Shown: positions 24,527 to 33,650 of the stretch, one piece after another
How positions within the stretch are numbered: the first letter of the stretch is position 1
Layout: each line of letters starts with the position of its first letter
The notes under the pieces: generated by a model
The model's input: the letters and a program-made list of their open reading frames with translations, nothing else
Databases searched by the model: none
Told to the model about the DNA's origin: nothing
Assembly (NCBI GenBank): GCA_032871835.1
Contig: CM065296.1
Coordinates: 58,732,186 to 58,796,185 of the forward strand
DNA: 64,000 bases
Origin: Dipteronia dyeriana
Taxonomy: Eukaryota > Streptophyta > Magnoliopsida > Sapindales > Sapindaceae
Direction of reading: 5' to 3'
Position numbers and translations under genes: made by a program

Positions 24527-25006
24527 TGTAGGTGTAATTTAGATGGAATGACACGTCAACTGTAGAACAGAGTCGGGGGTGCTACGTCAGTCTAAGTTGA
24601 CCAAAGAAAACCCGTCAAATCCCCCGACCAAGATAACGCAAACGATAAGATAAGAAGACCCGATCAGGATTGTCAAGATAGTAGGGGGAAAGGTTGTGAT
24701 CAGGTAAAATCGCTGATCGGAAAAAGTAAATTTGGTCGGGTTTGACTGGTGGTCGGGTTTGACTGGTGGTCGGTTGCATGACACGTGGACAACACTTAAA
24801 TTTAATGAAGTTACGACTCTAAAACGTAGAGAAAGAATCCGACTTGAACAAGACATCTCGAAGTACATTCTGATAAGGAAAATAGCTTCCTAATAGATAT
24901 CAAAGTGTAAATTGGGTAAGAGTTCTAATGTAAATAAGATACAAGCAACGCAAAACAAGAAAGAGAATAATACGATTCCAATAAAATAGAGTTTGGTTTC
25001 ATTATA
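24527..25006 (+). repeat. Tat-type gypsy LTR fragment
   Basis: It starts near TGTAGGTGTAATTT and resembles 10405-10620 in the blocks ACGTAGAGAAAGAATCC, ACTTGAACAAG and GAAAATAGCTTCC. It includes an 18-base direct repeat (GTCGGGTTTGACTGGTG, about 24735-24770). The right end is cut by the GAACC-rich element. Confidence 0.55.
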
Positions 25007-25008
25007 GG

Positions 25009-25250
25009 TAGGGGTGGGAACTAGGTTCGAAACCGAACCGAACCTATTCGAACCGAACCGAACCGATTCTAACCGAACCGAACAGATTCTAACAGAACCG
25101 AACCGATTCGAATCGAACCGAACCAAAAAATGGGTGTTCAGTTCGGTTCATCTAATTAATTCGGTTCAAACCGGTTTAAAAAATAAAAAACTGAAAAAAT
25201 TTCGGTTCAAACCGGTTTGGTTCATCAAAACCGGATTGAACCGCTGAACC
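25009..25250. repeat. GAACC-rich stretch with hAT-like start
   Basis: TAGGGGTGGGAAC at 25009 resembles the terminal sequence of plant hAT elements. It is followed by about 230 bases of degenerate CCGAACCGAACC and AACCGGTT motifs in both orientations. The other terminus is not visible. 25258-25784 is pyrimidine-rich sequence resembling a plant 5' leader plus intron (CCCTAACCCTAACC near 25280); no supported gene was found in it. Confidence 0.5.
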
Positions 25251-25784
25251 GTATATATATAAGTTATAAAAAAAACCTAAATCCCTAACCCTAACCAATT
25301 TCATTTCTTTCAGACTTTCATTCTTCATCTCTTTCGACCGCTGCTCACCTCTGACCTCTCACCGTGGCGTTGCTCACCTCTCTTTCAGTCGACCGCTGCT
25401 CGTCTCCATTCTTCGCTAGTCATCTCAGCTTCTTATCTCCGTCGAAGTGTCGTTCGTCTCCGATCTGGTCATCTTCACCGGCTGACTCTCTGCTCGTCTC
25501 AACTCAAACCTCAAAGAAGGTTTGTCACTACTCACTCGACTCAAATCTCTTCTTGTTTTCTTATTTTGTTAATTATTTTCTTCTTCAAACAAGTAATTTT
25601 GTAACTTTTTATTTGTCTTTTTTTTTTTGCATATTCGATGACCACCGTCGACTGTTGTGGTCTCTGCTCAACCGATCTGGTCTCCTTCATGTTTAGACTC
25701 CAACCAAATCTTCAAGGTCAGCTGACTCAGCTCCTCCATTCAGCTCATCTAAGAAAAAAATCAATTTTTTTTTTGTGAAATATA

Positions 25785-25903
25785 GGGCTCGGTGGTTCGT
25801 GTTGTTCGTTTAGTACAACTAGGGCTTTGGAGGGAGCACACTTTTTGGCCACTGGCGAGCTAGTGAGCTTGAGTAAGCAGCAACTTGTCGATTGTGATCA
25901 CGA
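25785..25903 (+). pseudogene. Exon fragment of a papain-type cysteine protease
   Basis: One frame reads [18 protein letters not shown] and then [17 protein letters not shown]. This is the active-site exon of C1A cysteine proteases of the RD19/cathepsin-F type, normally GSCWSFS...LVDCDHE. The catalytic Cys is kept, but the neighbouring Trp is Cys. An AG lies just before it and a GT just after CACGAG, which fits a single exon with its splice junctions. No other exon of the gene was found nearby, so it is a displaced fragment, possibly carried by the surrounding transposon. 25904-26091 shows nothing recognisable. Confidence 0.65.
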
Positions 25904-26091
25904 GGTTTTGAGTCCTTCTTTATTTGATCTTTTGATTTAGTTATTGTTTTGTCATAATATTGTTTCTATTTTGTATTTGTTGTTTAGGGATTGAATTTGT
26001 TTTGAAGAATTCTAGAATTTATTTCTTAAATTGTTAGATAGGATGAATTGTGATGTCTAATCACAAACTGCTAGTTACTAGAAATTAGTAT

Positions 26092-26970
26092 TGTCGTATG
26101 TGAATTTTACCAAGCATACACGTCATTGACAGGAAGGAGAAAATAGCCAGGTGGACGCCCAAATGGGCACTCAGGAAATATCCTACGAGGCATCATTAAA
26201 GAGAAGAAAAGCCCGAGTAAGCATATATAGAATGAAACCTACTCGGGATCAGTTAACAACACTCGGGGACTGGTTAAACAACGCTTCCACTCGGGCTCAA
26301 ACGGCGTTATTCGGGACCATCAGGTATTACTTTTACTCGGGAATAAATACTACTCGAGTAAGACCTTGGTGCTTATTTCACACGGATTAAGTCATTAAAT
26401 ACGCGAAGATATCCATCAGGAAGGAATCCCAAATAAAATGGAACATTAAGTTAGAAGAGTCCCCAATCAGGAAATAACTTGATTTCTTTACGAAGACTAC
26501 ATTCTTATAAGGAAACAAGTCCAAATTGAACTACACTACTAGAATCCCAATCGATTTCCATAAGAGAATCTGAAACAAGAAAGAAGACAAATCAACATCA
26601 AGCAAGTAACTGAATCACAATTAAATACAAAGATCTTGTATTACTTGTACAAAGCAGATTAGGGTTCTATAAGTATATAAATAGACCTATAATCTGCTTC
26701 GAAAGATATAGGGCAATATAATATACAGCAATCATAGCAAATACAGAGAGAAAAAAGGGAGATCGAGAGCTTGTAAACATCATATTTTCTTAGTGGATTT
26801 TGGCTTGGTTGATCCTTCAACCACCCGTGGAAGTTTCTCCGGTCATCGGAGTTTTACCACGTAAAACTTGACTTCGTTACTCTCTCTGAATCTCTCTCTC
26901 TCTTTGAATCAATAGCCGAAATCCAATCCTTGTTGGCTTTTCTGACGTAATCCAGAAATCAACGTCAACA
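26092..26970 (+). repeat. Tat element 5' LTR
   Basis: 879 bp, TGTCGTATG...CGTCAACA, repeated at 49305-50193. TATATAAATAGACC at about 26674-26687 is a TATA box. The left flank (AGTAT) does not match the bases after the other LTR (ATTTT). Confidence 0.88.
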
Positions 26971-26990
26971 ATTGGCGCTAGAAAGAGGGG
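26971..26990 (+). other. Tat element primer binding site
   Basis: ATTGGCGCTAGAAAGAGGGG adjoins the LTR end. Plant Tat elements commonly have TTGGCGC-type primer sites, unlike the tRNA-Met type of the other elements here. The matching tRNA was not identified. Confidence 0.55.
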
Positions 26991-27015
26991 TCGAACCTCT
27001 GAACTTGTTAAAAGC

Positions 27016-28590
27016 GATGGCAGGAAGCAGAAGTAGTTCAGGGAATGACCAAAAATCACCAGGCAATTTCCATGTTGGCAATACGTCACAAGATCCTGCA
27101 GCAAACACAAAAAACTAGCCTGCGCACCTGGCGGGGATCCAACAAGTTCCTCCAACCAACAGAGATCTTACGATGCATTTCCAAGAGGCCTTGCAGCAAT
27201 TGGTGACGAACGCAGCAAGGGAAGGAATTGATCTACTGGCTGCAAGAGCACATACTCCCAATCCTCCACCCGCAAGGCTCCGTTCGATGGTGGTTGGGCC
27301 AGGAATAACTATGCCATAAACCAGAAGGAACTCTTCCCCAATCAACCCGGCTGGACAGAAAACACTTGAAGAGGAACATCACCAGAGGCTGGACCACAAT
27401 CAAACAGTACGTACCAAACATCGTAAATACGACCGGCATAGAGGTCGGTCATTATCAGAAGACAGTGATCAACACCATCGCAAACGTCATCATGGAGTCA
27501 CACGAGAGGACCGACATCAGAGTGAAGAGTCTGAGGAACGAATGACGTTAACCCAACAGTTTAACCGTCGGGGAAGTCCGATGGGGGACAGAGATGTCAT
27601 GATCCAGAGCCTAACTCGAGAAGTTGAGAATAACAGGCGACAGATAGAGGCACTGGTCAAACGTTATGGCTGTAACGATCTATCTGACGATGACTCTGAC
27701 AGTCCATTCATCAGGGAGATTTTGCGAACCCCTTTCCCAGAAAGATTCAGAATGCCGCATGTGGAGCAATTCAAAAAAGATACAGATCCAAAGGAGCACG
27801 TTAGATGCTATAAAAGTGCCATGGCTCAATATGCCCGCAGTGACCCCCTATTGTGTCTCAACTTTCCGCAAACACTAGGGGACACAAGGTCAAGATGATT
27901 CGGAAGACTACCCCTGGCGAGCATCGAAAATTTCAGCGAGTTGAGCAGGAGCTTCTCAAGGCAATTCCTGAGCAATGTTCACAGGAAGAAGTCGGTGGCC
28001 TACCTCTCTCAAATAAAGTAGGGGAAGGATGAGTCATTAAAAAAATACTTGGGCCGGTTTGGCCAAGCAGTATCAGAAATTGGCAGTGCTAATGATGAAG
28101 CAATTATTGCCGCCTTCACCAATAACTTGCAAAATGGACGACTATCCTTTGATTTGAGAAGAGCACGGCTGACTAGGTATGCCGACATGATGGATATGGC
28201 AGGAGGATACGCTCTAGCCAAGGAAGAAGAGTTAGCTACAGGAGGAAGCCATATGCATGGAGGAAAGCCCGAACAGAAGAATACCGAATCCAAGGGGCAG
28301 AATCAAAAGGAAAAACGGAAAGGGAACGGCAAGGAGAAAAACAAGGATGGGGGTAATAGGCTCAACGCCGAACGGTCCACAGAGAAATACCGAGGCAGAT
28401 ATACCAATTACACCCCTCTTCGGAAAAAACAAGAAGAAATTTTAGCCATCTTGAAAGAGAAGAATATGGTGCAAGAGCCGCGGTGACAATCACAGTTCGC
28501 CCAGAGAGATACAACAAAGTATTGCAGGTTTCACAAAGAAACCGGGCATGAGACTTCAAAGTTTTTTCAGCTCATAGATTACATAGAGAC
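27016..28590 (+). pseudogene. Tat element gag, broken
   Basis: The likely start is the ATG at 27016, soon after the primer site. Open pieces are 27542-27898 and 28049-28486. The first has a predicted helical region, then RMPHVEQFKKDTDPKEHV, the start of the gag core. The second continues the core (GRFGQAVSEIGS; FDLRRARLTRYADMMDMA) into a Lys/Gly/Asn-rich basic part. It is followed by YCRFHKETGHETSKF (about 28520-28560), a knuckle-like motif whose last Cys appears to be Phe. A stop lies near 27896 and another after 28486. In intact relatives gag forms the particle and binds RNA. Confidence 0.78.
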
Positions 28591-28624
28591 TCTTATTCGG
28601 GAAGGGCACCTGCGGGATGTAATC

Positions 28625-30800
28625 TTGAAAAAAGATGAGAGATCAGAAACTAAGAAAGAAGTCAAGGTTGATCACAACCTGGGTCAAAATCAAAGAACCA
28701 GCCCCGAAGCCAATCAAGTAATACATACAATTTTTGGAGGACCCTCTACTGGGAGAAGCAACCGAGAACGAACTCAGGAAATCAGAGAAGCAATAGAAGC
28801 AAGGAATAACTTCGACATAAACTCGGTTGAGCCAGACCCGAAAAGGGTAAAGGAAGGATGGGACCCAATAGTCTTTACAGAGGCAGATTCCCATGGCGTC
28901 GACATTCGACCTAATGACGCTTTGGTTATAAGTGCCCGGATTGGCCATAGGGAAGTCCGGAGAATTCTAATAGATAATGGGAGCTCAGCAGACATCCTAA
29001 GCGTGGCCGTGTACGACCAGCTAAGACTAGATTGAAAAGATTTACAGCCTTTCCATACTTCATTAAGAGGGTTTGGGGGGATAGAGGTCAGGTCACTCGG
29101 GACGGTAAAACTACCCGTGAAGATCGGAACGGCACCATGCTAGAGGACTGTCCTGCTTGACTTCGTGGTAGTTGACTTGGATAATTGGCCGTATAATGCA
29201 TTATTGGCCATGACGGCCACTTATGTATTAATGATCAAGTTCTCAACAGAACAAGGGATGGGAATAGTCAAGGGATCCCAAGAGATGGCCCGAAGAGTAA
29301 ACCTGTCAGTATACAAGGATAAGCATGATGTTGAACAAGTGTGTACCATAATTTATCCAAATCAGTGTAAAGAACCCTTGTCATTCGAACTGGATCCGAG
29401 GGAGGATTCGAATGAATCCAAAACAAAATCGGTTGAAGTGGCACTTGAAGAGGACGAACCAAATAAGAAAATCAAGATCGGGGCTAACTTGGATGGAAAA
29501 GTCAAGCAAGACCTAACCAATCTGCTTAGAGAGTACAAAGATGTGTTCGCTTGGAGTCAAGAAGATATGGTCGAGATAGATGCCCGAGTGATATCCCACT
29601 ATCTCGCAGTTGACCCGAATGCAAAACCAGTAATACAAAAGAGAAGATCGTTCAATCCTGAAAGAAATCGAGCAATCAAACAAGAGATAGAAAAGCTACT
29701 GGCAACTGGATCAATCAGAGAAGTCAGCTACCCTCAGTGGGTCGCCAACGTAGTCCTTGTCCAAAAGAAAAATGGACAATGGAGGATGTGCGTTGATTTC
29801 ACGGATCTGAACAAGGCATGCCCAAAGGATAGCTTCCCACTTCCAAGGATAGACCAGCTGGTGGATGCCACAGCAGGTCACGAATTGCTCAGCTTCATGG
29901 ATGCTTACTCGGGATACAATCAGATCCAGATGAACAAAGCTGATGAGGAAAAAACAGCTTTCACAACGGATCAAGGTTTATATTGCTACACAGTAATGCC
30001 CTTCGGTTTAAAAAATGCAGGTGCCACGTACCAAAGATTGGTCAACAAAATCTTCACTCGGTAAATAGGGAGGAACATGGAAGTGTACATTGATGACATG
30101 TTGACCAAAAGTGTCTCGACGGAAGAGCATGCCCAAGACCTCCGAGAGACATTTGATGTCCTAAGAACATACCATATGAAACTAAACTCGAACAAATGTT
30201 TATTCGGAGTCTCTTTGGGAAGATTCTTGGGTTTTCAAGTACACCAAAGAGGAATCGAAGTTAATCCCGAGAAGATCCAGGCCTTGCAAAAAATGACCTC
30301 ACCTAAAATGCTGAAAGAAGTACAGCGCTTAACAATGTGTTTAGCTTCCTTGGGAAGATTCATCTCGAGAGCTACAGACAGGTGCGCACCCTTTTTCAAG
30401 ATAATCGAAAAAGGGAAAGGGCTCGAGTGGAATAAAGAATACGAGCAGGCATTCTTAAAAATAAAAGAGTATCTGGGACAGGCACCAATTCTCACAAAAC
30501 CGTAAAAAGGGGAAATACTTCAGCTGTATCTGTTAATAACAGAGCTTGCAGCAAGTTCAGTCTTAGTCAGAATAGAAGAGGGAGTGCAGAAACTAGTGTA
30601 TTATACCAGCAAGGCACTCTTACCGGTTGAGACCAGGTACTCGCAAGCAGAAAAGATGGCTTTAGCATTTGTCTCAGCTGCAAAAAAGCTGAGACCATAC
30701 TTTCAAGCCCATACAATCCAGGTTCTCACCAATTGCCCATTAAGACAAATCTTACAAAAGCCAGAGATATCAGGAAGACTTACCAAATAGGCAATCAAGC
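28625..30800 (+). pseudogene. Tat element protease, RT and RNase H, broken
   Basis: The protease (28625-29035) has ILIDNGSSADIL, an aspartic protease site with Asn before Gly. RT (29165-30064, then 30077-30505) has VQKKNGQWRMCVDFTDLNKA, MDAYSGYNQI, MPFGLKNAGATYQ and the catalytic YIDD at 30086-30097. A stop at 30061-30063 splits RT just before YIDD. The first RNase H (about 30510-30790) carries YYTSKAL and ETRYSQAEKMAL. Stops near 29035, 29145, 30503 and 30788 break it further. The closest type is plant Tat gypsy pol. Confidence 0.87.
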
Positions 30801-30853
30801 TAAGTGAATTCGATATTCATTATGTCCCCAGAACCTCCTTCAAAGGACAAGCA

Positions 30854-31249
30854 GTGGCAGACTTCAAAGCCGAGTTCACAGAACCAAACCTGGAAGTAAA
30901 AAGACAGTTGGATAAAAGTTTCCCATGGAAACTGTATGTTGATGGTTCTTCAAACACTCATGGCAGTGGGGCAGGGATCGTAGTTCGCACCCCAGAAGGA
31001 GATGATGTTGAATGTGCCATGAGATTTGATTTCAAAGTAACCAATAATCAAGCCGAGTATGAGGCATTGTTAGCTGGACTCAGAGTCTGCATAGCTCTTG
31101 GGGCAGATGAAGTTGAGATATTCAGCGATTCACAGGTAGTTGTCAACCAGGTTATGGACGAGTACCATGCCAAAGATGACGGTATGATTGCCTACCGTGA
31201 CATCGCGAAACAGCTCCTCCAAAAATTTAAAGAATACAAGATCGCTTAG
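30854..31249 (+). pseudogene. Second (archaeal-type) RNase H of the Tat element
   Basis: This 131-codon open piece has LYVDGSSNTHGSGAGIVV, NNQAEYEALLAGL and EIFSDSQVVVNQV. These carry the Asp, Glu and Asp expected of an RNase H active site. A second RNase H of this kind after the retroviral one is a known feature of the Tat lineage and would help degrade RNA in hybrids. The piece itself is undamaged, but a stop at 31247-31249 separates it from integrase. Confidence 0.82.
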
Positions 31250-32649
31250 ATCCCCAGAGAAGAAAATGAAAAGGCTGACGCATTGTCTAAATTAGCGTCA
31301 GCAACAACCTCAATCAGACAAAAGACCATTCCAGTTGCACACCTCTTTAAACCGAATACAGCTGAACCAAAGCATTTGGAAATTTCAGAAATTTGAACAC
31401 CGCAAGACGGTTGGATGGTCCAATTGAGAAGGTTCCTGGAATAAGGCGTGCTCCCTGAAGATCCGGTATTAGCAAAGCGCATCAGGTATCGATCGGCTAG
31501 GTATACCATGAACGGAGGAGAATTATACATAAGAGGGTTTTTCCGAGCTCTCTAGAGATGTGTACAGGAAGAAGATGCACATCGAATACTTCAAGAGATC
31601 CACAGAGGAGTTTGCGGGAACCACACTGGAGGTAGAAGTCTGGCGCATAAGGTACTTAGGCAAGGCTATTACTGGCCAACGCTTTTCTCAGATGCATAGC
31701 AGTGGTCGGAAAGTTGCAATACTTGTCAAAGGATTGCCAACAATATCCGACAACCCCCGAAAAAGCTGAGAAACCTCGTTGCCTCATGGCCATTCGCCAT
31801 GTGGGGCCTAGACCTGATTGGGCCAATGCCAGCTGGGACAGGGGTGGAGCAAAGCACGCCATAGTAGTTGTCGATTATTTCATAAAATAGGCAGAAGCTG
31901 AAGCGCTGGTGCATATCACAGAAGCCAACACTACAAATTTTGTAAAGAAAAACATACTTTATAGGTTTGGAGTTTCGGACACTATAATCACCGACAATGG
32001 CACTCAGTTTGATAAATAAAAGTTCAGACACTTGTGCGAGAAGTATCAAATTGCTAACTACTATGCGACACTAGCTCATCCTCAAACAAACGGCCAAGTA
32101 GAAGCAGTAAATAAAATTATCAAGCACACCATTAAAGCAAAGTTAGATGACAAAAAAGGAAGCTGGGTTGAAAAGCTTCCTGAAGTATTATGGGCATATC
32201 GGACGACAGCAAGGACTTCAATAAGAGAAACTCCGTTCACCTTAGCGTCCGGAACAGAAGCTGTCATCCCCGTAGAAACATCTTATGCGTCCCCCCGGGT
32301 CAGGCTATATGACGAATAACAGAATGTTGATATGCTACTACAAAGTTTGGATGAGCTAGAAGAAAAAATGGAAAAGTCCCGAATAAGAAATACAGCATAT
32401 CAACAAAGAGTGGCTCGCCACTACAACTCTCGTGTTCGGATCAGGAAATTTCAGCTAGGAGACCTGGTGCTCAGGAAGGTGTCATTGAACACAAAAAATA
32501 GAGTCGCAGGATCCGTGGCTGACAAATGGGAAGGTCCATACAAGATCGAAGGGATAGCTGGCCATGGAGCTTATTGGATTGCTCGACCTAATGGAGGGAT
32601 GTTACCCCGACCATGCAATGCCCAATATCTGAAGATTTTCTATTCTTAA
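31250..32649 (+). pseudogene. Tat element integrase, broken
   Basis: The HHCC zinc region lies across 31560-31750 in shifted frames. The core follows with WGLDLIGP (about 31800), VVVDYF near 31865, ITDNGTQF near 31990, and TNGQVEAVNKIIKHT near 32085-32125. 32332-32649 is the C-terminal part (KFQLGDLVLRKV, DKWEGPYKI, stop at 32647). Stops at about 31553, 31888, 32017 and 32318 interrupt it. All three acidic core positions are still recognisable. The integrase would insert the DNA copy. Confidence 0.83.
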
Positions 32650-33236
32650 AATATATATATATATATATTGAATATTTTATTCTTTTTTCTAATCAGGACA
32701 ATATTGGTAGGATAAAAATAAAACTGTAATTTAAATCTGTCGATTTTTTACAGTAATAAATAAAACTACTCGGGAGTTTCGAAAGGATAGCATCTAGTTC
32801 GGGATTTCCAAAAGAAGGCATATGATAATAAGAACATATGGAAGCAGAGCATGATAATAAGAACATGCAAATAGAATTCTCGGGACCATCAAATCCCGAA
32901 TGGGCGGAGAAGCTCGTAGGAGCATGCCAGCCGAGCAGGGTCAAAATGACCTTCGTAAAAAGGCAAACCCGATGCACCTGACTCTAGAAAAATGCTCGGG
33001 AAGCTATCGGGAGAAATTCCGGTGAAATGCGTAGCTGTGTTGAAGCAACTTTTAAAAAAAAAAGCTCAACGATTCGGCAAACCCTTACGCATAAAAACTA
33101 GGGAGACGTCTTTGGTATTGCGTAAGGACTCGAACGTATGATTATGGTGAGCCTTGATGTAACGTTCGGGTAGCAACCGGGTATGAAACACAAGTATAAA
33201 CTTCTGTTTCAAGATGACTCGGTTAATAATAAAGAG

Positions 33237-33560
33237 CCAGTTTAATAAGATACTTGGGAATTGAAGTCATTCGGGTAACAACCGGTTTAATAAGATACTC
33301 GGTTAAGTTACCCGAAAATCGAAGAAGCCAGTTTAATAAGATACTTGGCAATTGAAGTCATTCGGGTAACAACCATTTTAATAAGATACCCGGTTAAGAT
33401 ACCCGGTTAAGATACCCGGTTAAGATACCCGAACATCGAAGAAGCCAGTTTAATAAAATACTTGGCAATTGAAGTCATTCGGGTAACAACCGGTTAAATA
33501 AGATACTCGGTTAAGTTACCCGAACATCAGCCAGTTTAATACAACACTCGGCAACAATCA
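33237..33560 (+). repeat. Tandem repeats in the 3' spacer of the Tat element
   Basis: Units start CCAGTTTAATAAGATACTTG at 33237, 33328 and 33445, with a partial one at 33531 (lengths about 91, 117 and 86). The second unit carries a 13-bp sub-repeat, GATACCCGGTTAA, in three copies. All units contain GTCATTCGGGTAACAACC. The rest of 32650-33236 is non-coding spacer with many TCGGG motifs and a short TA run near 32650. Confidence 0.85.
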
Positions 33561-33650
33561 GCAATTAACAGATCCAAGACGATTCAATTGAAAATAAAAT
33601 AGAATTTTATTGCTTCTAAAAGAATTAGAATTTTCTACAATTCTACAAAA

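Noticed and set aside
25364..25696. Ser-rich 110-codon frame that could be a first exon
   Set aside because: Pyrimidine-rich leader-like sequence with no homology; no splice partner recognised except the isolated protease exon.
33237..33560. CRISPR-like array
   Set aside because: Units are contiguous tandem repeats without unique spacers, in a plant retrotransposon.
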